Assembly (NCBI GenBank): GCA_030041295.1
Contig: JASHOD010000147.1
Span: forward strand, 1 to 47,167
DNA: 47,167 bases
Origin: Nitrososphaerales archaeon
Lineage (GTDB): Archaea; Thermoproteota; Nitrososphaeria; Nitrososphaerales; CADDZS01
Direction: 5' to 3'
Positions within the stretch are counted from its first letter, which is position 1. The number at the start of each line of letters is the position of its first letter. The notes under the pieces were generated by a model that saw only the letters and a program-made list of their open reading frames with translations, did not search any database and was not told the origin of the DNA. A program made the position numbers and the translations under genes. Below, in pieces: positions 6,355 to 15,468 of this stretch.

Positions 6355-8733
6355 TTATCCGTTATCTTTCCTAAACACATTGAATATTGTTTCTGGCTTT
6401 AGCGGAATTTCCGTGATCTTCTTCTTCTTTCCAGCAAGAGCTAATAGTGCATCCTCGATTGCATTTGCCACCGCTGCTGGAGCAACTATGGTTCCACCTT
6501 CTCCGAGACCCTTCGTTTGAGATGGATTTTGTTCCGAATATGTTTCCAAGTGCGATACCTCAATATTCGGGACTTCCTTGGCTGAGGGAAGTAAATAGTC
6601 GAGGAAGTTTCCGCCCCTTATTTGCCCGTCTTCAGTATAGGAAATCTCTTCGAAAATAGCGCCGCCAAGCCCTTCTACAATTCCTCCTTGCACCTGGCCT
6701 TCGACAACCATTGGATTAATCATCTTTCCGCAATCTTCGACAACGAGGAATCGCAGAATCTTGAATTTTCCCGAATCTACGTCTAGCTCAACCTCGCAGA
6801 AGGTCATGGCATTGCTCCATGTTGCAGGTACTTCGGGCTCGAAGAAACTTGTCGCTTCTAAACCGGGCTCCATTCCCTTCGGAAGCTTGTCGGGCCGACG
6901 TAGGGCGATGGAAGCAACATCTGACCACGAAACCGACTTTAACGCCCTAACTGAAGTTGGCGTTCCCTTGACAGAAATCCTTCCGTCCGGAAAAACTTCC
7001 ATGTCGTCAGCCCTCGCTTCTATGATTCCAGCGGCTATAGCCATCGCTTTCTGTTTGACTTTCTTCGATGCGAGGATCGCCGCGCTCGTACCGAGCGGGG
7101 CTCCGCGGCTACCCCAAGTTCCCATTCCATATGGAACCTGGTCCGTGTCTCCCCACACAACAGTTATCTTGTCAAGCGGGACTCCCAGTTCGTCTGCGAC
7201 CGCCTGTGATAATGTAGTCTCAGAGCTTTGGCCGTGTGGCGCAAGGCCCGTATAGACCTTGATCGAGCCGTCCGGTTCAATCCGTACGGTTGCAACTTCA
7301 TAGCCAAGTGTGACTGAGCCGGAAGGTCCCAGAATTGCCGAGCCTATTCCGCCTATTTCAATCAATGAAGCTATTCCAATCCCGCGAAAGATTCCCTTCT
7401 TTCGCAGCTCCTCGTGCTCCTTCCTTAGCTCCTTGTATTTTACGAGGTCGGAGCCGAGTTTCAGCGATTCAGAAAGGCTGCATTTGTCATATACGATTCC
7501 GCTTGCTGAAGTAAATGGAAATTCGTCCGGGCGTATCAAATTACGCATTCTGACATCATACGGGTCTAGATCCAATTTATGCGCAAGGATATCAATGGCT
7601 CGCTCCATTATGAAGTTGGCCGAAAACATACCAGGCCCGCGGACAGATCCCATCGGAGTCTTGTTTGTCAAGGCTGCCCAGTGTTCGAAAAAATAGCTCT
7701 TGAAGCGATATGGTCCAGGCAAAAATCCTCCTGTCAAAGTAGTCGTAAAGGTTAGTCCACCCCAAGGGGACGCTCCGTACGCACCCATATCCGCGACAAG
7801 CTTGTCTTTGACGCCCAAAATAGTACCATCCTTCTTCGCCGCGATTTCTATGTAGTGAATTTGCTCCCGCTCTTGTACCGAGTAGGAAATATCTTCGGTA
7901 CGTTTCTCAATCCACTTGATTGGTGTGTCTGGAACTAGACGAGCCGCCGCGCAGACAGCGACATCTTCCGGAAAAACATGTCCTTTTAGTCCAAAGGAGC
8001 CGCCAACATCGGGCATTCGAAAATGAATTTTGCCTTCTTCCATTCCCAAGATCTTTGAAAACAAAGTTCTTCCCACATGAGGAAATTGAATTTGGCTGAG
8101 AACGTCAAGCTTGCCCGAAAGCGAATCAAATTTTGCTATCACCCCACGGTTTTCAATTGGGGCGGCGGTGTGGCGATGAGTCTTGATTTTTTCCTTTACA
8201 ACCACCTCCGCTTCTGCAAACGCTTTCCCAACATCACCTCCTTTGATTTCCATGTACTTCAGCAGATTACCCTCCCAGTCCTCGTACAATTTTGGAGCGC
8301 TGGCATTCAGGGCCACTTCTGGATCAATGACGGCAGGTAGCGGCTCATAGTCTACTTCCACGAGCGAGACGAGGTCTTCCGCAACATACCTCTCCTTAGC
8401 GAGAACAAGGGCAATCGGTTCCCCAACCCATCTTACTTTGCCCTTTGAAAGCGGCCAGATAGGTGGGATCGGAGCCTGATGTTCCTGCGGGATCGGAAGA
8501 GGTTTAACTATGCCGTCGAAGTCCTTCGAAGTAAAACAAGCTACGAATCCCTTTTCATTGGCGAGGTTCGACGTGTCTATCCTCGTTATTCGAGCATGAG
8601 GATATGTGCTTCTCACAAACTCCGCATAGATGACATTAGGAGGGTTGATGTCGTCAATGAAGGATCCTTTGCCCGATAATAACCTAGGGTCTTCGACTCT
8701 CTTCATGGATTGGCCGACGAGTTTTACCGACAA
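6355..8733 (-). CDS. Molybdopterin-binding large subunit of a xanthine dehydrogenase-family hydroxylase (first copy)
   Basis: A 792-residue large subunit with the usual order: an a/b hammerhead domain (about residues 15-135), then the molybdenum-cofactor domains. Cofactor loops are GGSFGLKG (244-251), GSVRGPG (362-368, the position of the substrate-side Arg loop) and GLGEGG (742-747, catalytic Glu745). The loop is VRGPG, not the AYxCSFR of aerobic CO dehydrogenase, so CO oxidation is unlikely. It is closer to form-II CoxL-like and aldehyde/heterocycle hydroxylases. No FAD or 2Fe-2S gene adjoins; the pair at 3.05-4.5 kb is the obvious partner. TTG start, followed by KLVGQSMKRVEDPRLLSG as in relatives. 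Confidence 0.92.
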   Translation of the reverse strand: MSVKLVGQSMKRVEDPRLLSGKGSFIDDINPPNVIYAEFVRSTYPHARITRIDTSNLANEKGFVACFTSKDFDGIVKPLPIPQEHQAPIPPIWPLSKGKVRWVGEPIALVLAKERYVAEDLVSLVEVDYEPLPAVIDPEVALNASAPKLYEDWEGNLLKYMEIKGGDVGKAFAEAEVVVKEKIKTHRHTAAPIENRGVIAKFDSLSGKLDVLSQIQFPHVGRTLFSKILGMEEGKIHFRMPDVGGSFGLKGHVFPEDVAVCAAARLVPDTPIKWIEKRTEDISYSVQEREQIHYIEIAAKKDGTILGVKDKLVADMGAYGASPWGGLTFTTTLTGGFLPGPYRFKSYFFEHWAALTNKTPMGSVRGPGMFSANFIMERAIDILAHKLDLDPYDVRMRNLIRPDEFPFTSASGIVYDKCSLSESLKLGSDLVKYKELRKEHEELRKKGIFRGIGIASLIEIGGIGSAILGPSGSVTLGYEVATVRIEPDGSIKVYTGLAPHGQSSETTLSQAVADELGVPLDKITVVWGDTDQVPYGMGTWGSRGAPLGTSAAILASKKVKQKAMAIAAGIIEARADDMEVFPDGRISVKGTPTSVRALKSVSWSDVASIALRRPDKLPKGMEPGLEATSFFEPEVPATWSNAMTFCEVELDVDSGKFKILRFLVVEDCGKMINPMVVEGQVQGGIVEGLGGAIFEEISYTEDGQIRGGNFLDYLLPSAKEVPNIEVSHLETYSEQNPSQTKGLGEGGTIVAPAAVANAIEDALLALAGKKKKITEIPLKPETIFNVFRKDNG

Positions 8734-8909
8734 TTAGCTTTCAGATCCTTTATTTTTCGCTGAACAGTCATCAAAGTGATTTTCAAAAGCCATTAAATTT
8801 CGTTGCGGTCTAGAGCATATTTTCAAACCCTGACTTACTAACGCTTCAACCTCAATTCACAGGATCATTTTCGGAAGGATCTTTTAATCATTGAGCGTTC
8901 CGCTTGATA

Positions 8910-8918
8910 TTTTTATAC
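8910..8918 (+). promoter_or_regulatory. TATA box for the PYROXD2-like gene
   Basis: TTTTTATAC lies 35-43 bp ahead of the ATG at 8953. This fits an archaeal promoter with a leader of 10-15 nt. The region back to 8733 is divergent with the molybdopterin subunit gene. Confidence 0.5.
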
Positions 8919-8952
8919 GAAGTCCTGCGAATAGGTCTCTGTCAGTCAGTAT

Positions 8953-10503
8953 ATGGCGCGCTATGACGTAATTGTTATTGGAGCTGGACACAATGGCCTC
9001 GTTTCCGCAGACCTACTAGCAAAAGAAGGACTCAAAGTCCTTGTGCTCGAGAAATCGAACATTGCAGGAGGATGCGTGAGGACTAGCGATCTAATCCCAG
9101 GTTTTAAGTTCAACGTTTACAGTTTGGAACAGTATCTGATACGAGCCACCCCGATAATCGAAGAGCTCGGTCTTGCAGCATACGGGCTGAGATATTACGA
9201 GATTGACCCCACGATTTTTGCCCCATTCAAAGACGGGAAGTACATGGTCTTTTACAAGAATGTCGAAAAGACCATTTCGCACATCCAGAATTTCTCAAAG
9301 CACGATGCAACAGCCTACAGAAAGTTTGTCGACGATTTTGAGCCGCTGAGTGAGCTCCTTGGCAGCATGGGTCTAGCAGCGCCTATGTCAATGTTCGATC
9401 TCGCGACGGAACTTAGAGGCACGGAATCTGACAAGCTCTTCCAGATACTTTTCACGAGCGCGAAAGAAATCCTCGACGAAACGTTCGAAACGGAGTACGT
9501 GAAAGTTCCAATTGCATTCCTAGGCCCGGCGGCAATCGGACTGCAACCGTCGCAAAAGGGGACCGGTTGGACGGTCGCTTGGCATCTGTCAGCGAGAAAA
9601 CTTTCCCGTCCATACGGCGGATCCGGCGCACTTATCGATGCGCTTGTGCGGATGCTACAATCTCATGGCTGCGTGATCCAATTGAATTCAGAGGTCGAAC
9701 AAATCCAGATCGCAAAGGGGAAAGTTGCTGGAGTCAAACTCAAAGACGGCAGGATCATCGAGTCAAAAATTGTACTCTCAGCGTGCGATCCAAAGCAAAC
9801 GTTTCTTAAGCTAGTAGGAGAAGAACATTTGGATTCCTCATTTGTCGCGGACGTCCAAAAAATCAAGATTGCTAATGGGATCGCGATGAAAGCTGATTTT
9901 GCGCTGAACGGGCTGCCTAAATATTCTTGCAATCCGACGGATGAAGTCAATGAATGTCACTGCGCAGCCGGGTTCATTTCACCATCGCTAGAAAGTTTGG
10001 AAAGAGCTTATGACGAATACAAGTACGGAGTTAATCCAAAAGAGCCGGGATTGATGGTTGCGCTTCCGAGCTCCGTCGATCAAAGTCTTGCGCCGAATGG
10101 TAAGCACGTTCTTTCTCTTGAAACAAGGTATACTCCGTACAAGCTTGTAAACAATCAGAACTGGGATGAAATCAAAGGCGAAGTCGCAGATCAACTTCTT
10201 GACATTTATTCAGAGTACGCCCCAAATGTGAAGAAACTCGTTTTGAAGAAATATTCGGCCTCTCCGGTCGATTGGGAAAGGGAGCTCGCTCTTCCCTCCG
10301 GCAATTTCTTCCATGCCGACATGTCCTTAGATCAAATGTTCAACCTAAGACCCACTGCAGGCCTTTCGGGCTACAAAACTCCAATTATGAATCTGTACAT
10401 TACAGGTGCAGGCACGCATCCAGGCGGGGGAGTAAGCGGCCTGCCCGGTTACAATGCTTCGCGTGCTGTACTTCATGATCTTGGGAAGCAAAAATTGCTC
10501 TAA
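8953..10503 (+). CDS. FAD-dependent oxidoreductase, phytoene-desaturase/PYROXD2-like
   Basis: A 516-residue flavoprotein. The N-terminal dinucleotide fold is VIVIGAGHNGLVSADLLAKE (residues 7-26), followed by VLVLEKSNIAGGCVRT, which binds FAD. GHNGL is typical of the PYROXD2/CrtI-like group rather than monoamine oxidases. Near the C-terminus, NLYITGAGTHPGGGVSGLPG is the conserved FAD-closing segment. Relatives desaturate carotenoids or oxidise poorly defined substrates. No carotenoid genes are in the window, so a carotenoid role is not supported; oxidation of an amine or of a small alicyclic or aromatic compound fits the catabolic neighbours better, but is inference. Followed on the same strand by an APC permease with its own TATA box. 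Confidence 0.88.
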   Translation: MARYDVIVIGAGHNGLVSADLLAKEGLKVLVLEKSNIAGGCVRTSDLIPGFKFNVYSLEQYLIRATPIIEELGLAAYGLRYYEIDPTIFAPFKDGKYMVFYKNVEKTISHIQNFSKHDATAYRKFVDDFEPLSELLGSMGLAAPMSMFDLATELRGTESDKLFQILFTSAKEILDETFETEYVKVPIAFLGPAAIGLQPSQKGTGWTVAWHLSARKLSRPYGGSGALIDALVRMLQSHGCVIQLNSEVEQIQIAKGKVAGVKLKDGRIIESKIVLSACDPKQTFLKLVGEEHLDSSFVADVQKIKIANGIAMKADFALNGLPKYSCNPTDEVNECHCAAGFISPSLESLERAYDEYKYGVNPKEPGLMVALPSSVDQSLAPNGKHVLSLETRYTPYKLVNNQNWDEIKGEVADQLLDIYSEYAPNVKKLVLKKYSASPVDWERELALPSGNFFHADMSLDQMFNLRPTAGLSGYKTPIMNLYITGAGTHPGGGVSGLPGYNASRAVLHDLGKQKLL

Positions 10504-10649
10504 ATTGACTATCCCAAAGCGGGTCTACCGAGAATAATAATTCTGCCGAAAATATGCACGATCTTATCTTTTTTATCGTTTTAACGCCAAAATTCGCATT
10601 ATAGGCCATTGCTAGGATGATTTGCAATTCTTAGCATGTTGAATTAATG

Positions 10650-10657
10650 TATAAATA
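10650..10657 (+). promoter_or_regulatory. TATA box for the first APC permease
   Basis: TATAAATA overlaps the upstream in-frame ATG at 10647 and lies 31-38 bp ahead of the ATG at 10689. This makes 10689 the likely start. Confidence 0.55.
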
Positions 10658-10688
10658 TGTCAGGGAGTGTTCGGCTTGTAATCTGAAT

Positions 10689-12278
10689 ATGAAACCCGAA
10701 CCGAAACCAGCGATGTTTAGTAGAAACGCTACTGGATTAGTGCGAGAGATCTCCGCCGTTGCCGTCTTTGCTTGGTCTATAGTTTATTTCCCCTGGCTCA
10801 GCAGTTGGGCGGGCATTTTCTGGGTAACCCCAGATTGGTATCAAAATGTAAACTACTACGCTAGTCTTGGTGTCTGGGCGATCATAGCGGTTGTTATAGT
10901 TCTGCTTTATTGGCAAATGACCATTATTATGCCAAGGTCAGGCGGAGATTATGTCTTTGTTTCAAGGGCCCTAAATCCTTTGGTTGGATTTATTGCTGGT
11001 TTCTTCTTCTTTGCTGCAATTATTGTTTCAGCAGGTTCAGGACCTTTCTGGGCTTTCGAAGAAGCTGGTAGTCAAATAGCGTTTGCCGGAAACATACTTC
11101 ACAATAGCTTCATGTCCACATTTGGAAATACGTACACTCCTTACGGAGCTACTCCCGATTTGAACACGCTTTTTATTTTAGGGCTGCTTTTGATCGCAAT
11201 CGGCGGGGTCGTGACGATCATTGGAGGAAAGATTCTTCGCTACGTGATTTACGGCTTTTTTGGATATGCCTTCGTAACACTTCTTGTAGTTGCGGCCATA
11301 TTTCTTTCGACCAGTCATGCGCAGTTTGTAACTGATTTCAATACTAATGCGGCACCTTTCATCAATAGCACTCAGAACATATTCATTAGTGCAGCCGCTA
11401 AAGGTTACACACCAGGAACAAGTCTTGGAAACCTATCTGTTGTTATTCCTGTATTGTTCGTCAGTATAGGTCCGTATCCTGTCATGCAGATGGTCGGAGG
11501 CGAGATAAGGAATCCAAGAAAGAGCCTTCTCTACGGTCTTGTAGGAGCTGAGCTAGTTTCGATCGCTGTCTGGTTTGGTCTCACGTACCTGCTTGATCAC
11601 GTGGTAAATATCTCATTCGTGGAAGCTTATGCTGTGGCAAACGGGTATAATGCGCCAGTGCCAACAGTTTTCGCAAGCGCAATCAACCCGAATGCGGCTC
11701 TTGCCTGGTTCATCTTTGGGGGCCTCTTTGTTTCAAATATGGGGTGGAGCTGGCTCGGTTTCACTTTTCTGAGCCGTCTTGTCATGTCAATGTCCTTTGA
11801 CGGCATGATTTCGACAAAGTTCGCGCACGTTAGTGAAAGATTCAGAACTCCCACTTACGCGGTAGTTCTAATCTGTTGCGCGGCTGTGATCCCGATGTAT
11901 CTTGAGTTTTATACGAGCTTCATAACTACTCAGGTGAATTCAATCTTTCTACTAGCAATAGTATGGATACTTACGTCTCTATGCGCTATTGTTCTTCCCT
12001 ACAGAAAGAAGGCACTATACCAGACGACCGCGGGACAGAAGAATCCACTGGGAATTCCGACCTTGTCGATCCTTGGTGTTATTGGAATAGCCGTATTCGG
12101 TTATATGGCCTATTATTCAATAATTAATCCGGCTGTTGGACCATTCCACTTGGGAGCTGAGCTTATTTTGGCCGGAGTACTCGGCGCGGCGATTGCTATC
12201 TATCTTGCCACTTACTTCTACAACAAGAGCAAGAATCTGAACATCAACGCAATATTCAACGAGCTCCCGCCCGAATAA
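10689..12278 (+). CDS. APC-superfamily permease (first copy)
   Basis: A membrane transporter of about 12 helices, 529 residues from the chosen start. It matches the amino acid-polyamine-organocation superfamily: FSRNATGLVREISAVAVFAW at the N-terminus, then TIIMPRSGGDYVFVSR (the unwound TM1/TM3 region of this subgroup) and AELILAGV near the end. The ATG at 10689 is chosen because the TATA box covers the earlier ATG (10647). The paralogue at 21.4-23.1 kb also has only about eight residues before FSR. Both proteins end in the same style (ELPPE versus EVPPE), so they are duplicates. The substrate is unknown; amino acids, amines or nucleobase-like compounds are the family range. It sits between an oxidoreductase and an amidohydrolase. 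Confidence 0.9.
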   Translation: MKPEPKPAMFSRNATGLVREISAVAVFAWSIVYFPWLSSWAGIFWVTPDWYQNVNYYASLGVWAIIAVVIVLLYWQMTIIMPRSGGDYVFVSRALNPLVGFIAGFFFFAAIIVSAGSGPFWAFEEAGSQIAFAGNILHNSFMSTFGNTYTPYGATPDLNTLFILGLLLIAIGGVVTIIGGKILRYVIYGFFGYAFVTLLVVAAIFLSTSHAQFVTDFNTNAAPFINSTQNIFISAAAKGYTPGTSLGNLSVVIPVLFVSIGPYPVMQMVGGEIRNPRKSLLYGLVGAELVSIAVWFGLTYLLDHVVNISFVEAYAVANGYNAPVPTVFASAINPNAALAWFIFGGLFVSNMGWSWLGFTFLSRLVMSMSFDGMISTKFAHVSERFRTPTYAVVLICCAAVIPMYLEFYTSFITTQVNSIFLLAIVWILTSLCAIVLPYRKKALYQTTAGQKNPLGIPTLSILGVIGIAVFGYMAYYSIINPAVGPFHLGAELILAGVLGAAIAIYLATYFYNKSKNLNINAIFNELPPE

Positions 12279-12370
12279 GAGCCAAACGTGCTACATCACT
12301 TTAGAAATTCGGAATCAACGAAAAGACTGAAACGTGTGAGTTAGAGGAGATTCTAATCAGGGAATCTCCA

Positions 12371-13120
12371 ATGAAAGTCTGGGTCCCAAAGCGATACGAT
12401 GGCCCTATCATAGATGCGCACACTCACATAGGGAAATTCAGAAGCTGGGCAGGCATTGAATCAACCACTGATGAACTTGTCGAGCAGATGAATTTATACA
12501 ATGTGAAGAAGTCAGCTTTATTTTACACCGACAATAGGCTAGTCCGAAAAGCTATTCAGAAATATCCTAAAGCTCTTGTAGGATATGTGTGGCCGAATCC
12601 GAACGAAAAAGAGAAAGCAGTGCGATTAGTAAGAACTGCCCTTCGCGAATGGAAGTTTAAGGGAATCAAGCTCCATCCGTTAATTCACTCCTTTCTTCCA
12701 AACGACGACATCGTGTATCCTATAATGGAGGAGGCGCGTAAGGCGAAAGTCCCGGTCGCGATCCACTCTGGACATCCGCCGTTTTCTCTTCCCTGGAGTA
12801 TCGGAGAACTCGCGGAGAATTTCAAGGATATTAAGATCATAATGCTTCACATGGGCCACGGGCATGGCGTCTACATTCAAGCCGCGATCAACACAGCACT
12901 ACGTAACGACAATATTTGGCTAGAGACGTCCGGGATGCCTATGCATTCGAAGATCAAAGAAGCGATGGTTCGAGTCGGCGAAGATCGTGTGATGTACGGC
13001 TCTGACAGTCCCTTCCACGAACCCGCGGTAGAGATAGACAGGATCTGTTCGGCCGACCTTACAAATAGACAGTTAGAATTGATTTTTTACGAAAACGCTC
13101 ACAAGGCTTTGGGAATTTAG
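12371..13120 (+). CDS. Amidohydrolase family (COG2159, ACMSD-like) metalloenzyme
   Basis: A 249-residue TIM-barrel amidohydrolase of the amidohydrolase-2 group. The metal-site residues are readable: H17 and H19 (IIDAHTHIG), H102 (IKLHPL), H132 and H135 (IHSGHPP), H160 (LHMGHG) and D212 (YGSDSP). The group includes 2-amino-3-carboxymuconate-semialdehyde decarboxylase, gamma-resorcylate decarboxylase and lactone or amide hydrolases. It is shorter than typical members (about 300 residues), mainly through short loops. It lies 92 bp downstream of the APC permease on the same strand. Hydrolysis or decarboxylation of a ring-cleavage product would fit the context, but the substrate cannot be assigned. 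Confidence 0.87.
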   Translation: MKVWVPKRYDGPIIDAHTHIGKFRSWAGIESTTDELVEQMNLYNVKKSALFYTDNRLVRKAIQKYPKALVGYVWPNPNEKEKAVRLVRTALREWKFKGIKLHPLIHSFLPNDDIVYPIMEEARKAKVPVAIHSGHPPFSLPWSIGELAENFKDIKIIMLHMGHGHGVYIQAAINTALRNDNIWLETSGMPMHSKIKEAMVRVGEDRVMYGSDSPFHEPAVEIDRICSADLTNRQLELIFYENAHKALGI

Positions 13121-13151
13121 CCCTGTCGGATTTTCCTCGTTGCCGGGACGC

Positions 13152-13171
13152 CCTAAAGCAAAAGCTTTAGG
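13152..13171 (+). terminator. Perfect hairpin after the amidohydrolase gene
   Basis: CCTAAAGC / GCTTTAGG forms an 8-bp perfect stem with an AAAA loop, 31 bp after the amidohydrolase stop. It is followed by CTTTT, so it resembles an intrinsic terminator. It directly abuts a TATA box for the next transcript. Confidence 0.45.
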
Positions 13172-13172
13172 C

Positions 13173-13182
13173 TTTTATAAAG
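13173..13182 (+). promoter_or_regulatory. TATA box ahead of a non-coding locus
   Basis: TTTTATAAAG is a strong archaeal TATA match. No plausible ORF starts in the next 150 bp. A start site about 25 bp downstream (near 13205) would feed the candidate small RNA at 13231-13291. A second short hairpin, GCCGAT-GAA-ATCGGC, lies at 13191-13205. Confidence 0.5.
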
Positions 13183-13230
13183 GAATACACGCCGATGAAA
13201 TCGGCGCTTCTATTCGGAATATAAAATGGA

Positions 13231-13291
13231 ATGATGACAACTATCACTTCTGACACTCTTACTGAGGGATCGAACTATAGATAGATACTGA
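13231..13291 (+). ncRNA. Candidate C/D-box small RNA
   Basis: Between the TATA box and the next gene lie boxes in C/D order. ATGATGA (13231-13237) is a perfect C box. A 12-nt interval, the usual archaeal guide spacing, separates it from CTGA (13250-13253), a D-prime candidate. A second CTGA lies at 13262-13265, a weak C-prime-like GGATCGA at 13267-13273, and CTGA (13288-13291) could be box D. A terminal stem is not clear and no rRNA target could be checked, so this is only a candidate. The first guide would be the 12 nt at 13238-13249. Confidence 0.3.
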
Positions 13292-13384
13292 GCTCCCCGC
13301 CGGCGAGAAGGGAATGATGGGGCCCTCAAATACGATGGAAAAAGAGGTTTTCTTAAATCTTCGGGTAATTCTGTTCGGCTTTAA

Positions 13385-13648
13385 CTAGGTGATCAATTTC
13401 GGGTGATGCTTTTGACAATTTTCCATAAATGGAAAGAAAAGTACGGCGAAACCCAGAGAAACTGATGGTAATCCAGCGTAGAAATAGTAAGGAAAGATTG
13501 AAAGAATAGAATCTCGGAGGCAACCGAACTCGGTCGGTTCTATCAGGTTGCAAGTTGGGAGCTCGTAGAGCGGAATAGCTACATAAGCAATTGAGGCCAA
13601 ACCAGCTAGAACGAGAATACCTGAGACTAGCAACTCCAATTTTCTCAA
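13385..13648 (-). CDS. Small two-helix membrane protein, uncertain
   Basis: An 87-residue ORF with two hydrophobic segments: residues 5-27 (LELLVSGILVLAGLASIAYV) and about 48-75 (ILSIFPYYFYAGLPSVSLGF and onward). Two cysteines flank the loop (C33 and C43). The start would be TTG. No homologue is recognised, and a 102-residue ORF overlaps in another frame but looks less protein-like. I see nothing else in the stretch between it and the FAD oxidase stop. Confidence 0.4.
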   Translation of the reverse strand: MRKLELLVSGILVLAGLASIAYVAIPLYELPTCNLIEPTEFGCLRDSILSIFPYYFYAGLPSVSLGFAVLFFPFMENCQKHHPKLIT

Positions 13649-13893
13649 ATTGTGTCCCCATTGACCATAGGGAGCAATTATTGAAAGGCCTTTTGCTTTT
13701 GCTACTTAATTCCCTCCGAGAGTTTGTCAGAGCAAGTCTAACGAATTCCTACTTCGTAGATTCCAGCGCATTGAGCTGGCGTTGTTCCTTCTAGCGCTTG
13801 ATGAGGCTTTAGAATTAACAAAACCGAAAATTTGCCATTGTTTCACTCTCACTGATTGATTCTCTGAGTAATTCCAGTCGGCATTTCTCCCGG

Positions 13894-15342
13894 TCAAAAT
13901 TTCTTTCCAGGACTCATTATCCCCTTGGGGTCGAGCGTCTTCTTCAATTTCAAGGACAGCTCGTACCAGCTTTTCGACTCGGCGTTTTTCTTCGTCACGT
14001 CAACGAGAATTGTGCCCAGTCCAAAAGTTGAAGCAATGGTGCCACCCATCCTCACTACTTCTCTTGCAAGATCATTTACAAAATTCTCATACTCCCGAAT
14101 AGACAGTGGATCTGTTTCATCTAACATTGTCCGGGCACTTGCGGTACATTCCTCATTTCGGAATATGAGAAAATAACCTATCCCCGCAGGAGTTATTCTC
14201 CGATATTTTCGTGCAATTTTGGCATAGCGCTTTTCGAATTCAGGCGCTTTGCATAGCGGAATTGCGGGAACGAAGGTGTGCACTTTGTTCTTGGGGGTCT
14301 TATCTGCGGCCCAAGATGAAATTTCAGTCTTCGATCTCCAGTAAAGATCAGTTATTTTCTCGTCAAGAATTTTCTTCCCATTATTCCTGTCCGAGATCCT
14401 TTCGATTTGGGCTGTTGCCGAGGATACTTGGTTCCTTGAACCAGCGTTATTAACAAAAAGAATTGCTTGATAACGGTCTAATTGTAATCTTTCAATTCTA
14501 GGGTCTTTTAGGGGCATGACCGGAGCCAGCCCCTCCGAAGTAAATCTCGAAAGATCTTCGATTTCCAGAGATTCCGGACAGATGCCCGAACGAAATATTT
14601 CGCTAGCGCATGCTGCTGCATCAGATATATGCTTAAAGTAAAAGATACTTGCCTTTCGAGCCTCAGGTATCGGAAATATCTTTAGCTTGGCCTCGACAAT
14701 AATACCTAGTGTGCCTTCTGACGAGCAGATCAGCTGAATTAAATTCAGAGACGACATGTCATGTGGCATGTTAGATCCCGTCTCGAAAATGACGCCAGTT
14801 GGAGTAACGACTTTAAGCGATAGTACCGAGTCTGTCGCATATCCGTATCGTGTGCTGAAGGTTCCAACACCAAGGGATGCCAAGCTACCGCCAACGGTGG
14901 CCCACTTTCGACTGCCGGGATTGTGCGGCCAATAATAACCCCGCTTTCTCAAGTATTGATTTAGAGCATTTACAGCAATTCCCGCATCGCAAACCACGTA
15001 ACCAATTTCCCGGCTGAACACCCTAATTTTGTCAAGAGCAGTCATTTCAATTGTGATCCCGAATCGGGTTGGAAGCTCTCCGCCGAAATACCCTGTTCCT
15101 GATCCTCGAACAAAAATGGGTATCGCGTTTCGGTTGGCGTATCTGACAATTTCTCGAACTTGACCGATGTTCGTTGGTCTTGCCATCAGATGCGAATGGG
15201 TTTCTCTCATTCCGAAGACTTTCTTCGTGACTTCGGCAAGGCAAGACTCCGAGACGACAAAAGGTCGTTCTGAAACGTTTGACTTGCCTATTTTTCTACG
15301 AAGAAATTTGGTTGCACTAATCGATTTTGTATTTTCTACCAT
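13894..15342 (-). CDS. FAD-linked oxidase (glycolate oxidase GlcD / D-lactate dehydrogenase / alkyl-DHAP synthase type)
   Basis: A 482-residue PCMH-type flavoprotein. The FAD domain starts at ARPTNIGQVREIVRYAN (residues 54-70) and contains VRGSGTGYFGG (78-88). ATVGGSLASLGVGTFSTRYG (148-167) is the pyrophosphate-binding part. The cap domain follows from about residue 240, and DPKGIMSPGKKF at the end is the usual C-terminal signature. These enzymes oxidise 2-hydroxy acids (glycolate, lactate) or related alcohols. ATG start. No iron-sulfur partner (GlcF) is adjacent, so the electron acceptor is unclear. It stands alone on its strand, divergent from the nucleoside phosphorylase operon. Confidence 0.88.
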   Translation of the reverse strand: MVENTKSISATKFLRRKIGKSNVSERPFVVSESCLAEVTKKVFGMRETHSHLMARPTNIGQVREIVRYANRNAIPIFVRGSGTGYFGGELPTRFGITIEMTALDKIRVFSREIGYVVCDAGIAVNALNQYLRKRGYYWPHNPGSRKWATVGGSLASLGVGTFSTRYGYATDSVLSLKVVTPTGVIFETGSNMPHDMSSLNLIQLICSSEGTLGIIVEAKLKIFPIPEARKASIFYFKHISDAAACASEIFRSGICPESLEIEDLSRFTSEGLAPVMPLKDPRIERLQLDRYQAILFVNNAGSRNQVSSATAQIERISDRNNGKKILDEKITDLYWRSKTEISSWAADKTPKNKVHTFVPAIPLCKAPEFEKRYAKIARKYRRITPAGIGYFLIFRNEECTASARTMLDETDPLSIREYENFVNDLAREVVRMGGTIASTFGLGTILVDVTKKNAESKSWYELSLKLKKTLDPKGIMSPGKKF

Positions 15343-15468
15343 GTTGCTATGTTCAAAATCTCATACCAAAGTATACGAATAATAAGGTTACATGGGCATA
15401 AAGCGAAATAAATCGAAATCATCGTCTTCTTCAAACTACTGCAGTTCCAAGGATCAAGGTAAACAAAA

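Noticed and set aside
6355..8733. Aerobic carbon monoxide dehydrogenase large subunit
   Set aside because: The active-site loop is GSVRGPG, not AYxCSFR, and the subunit lacks adjacent CoxM/CoxS genes.
8953..10503. Phytoene desaturase for carotenoid synthesis
   Set aside because: No crtB, crtY or other carotenoid genes are present, and GHNGL fits PYROXD2-like proteins better.
13353..13661. 102-residue ORF on the minus strand
   Set aside because: It overlaps the more protein-like two-helix ORF and has a composition like a shadow frame.
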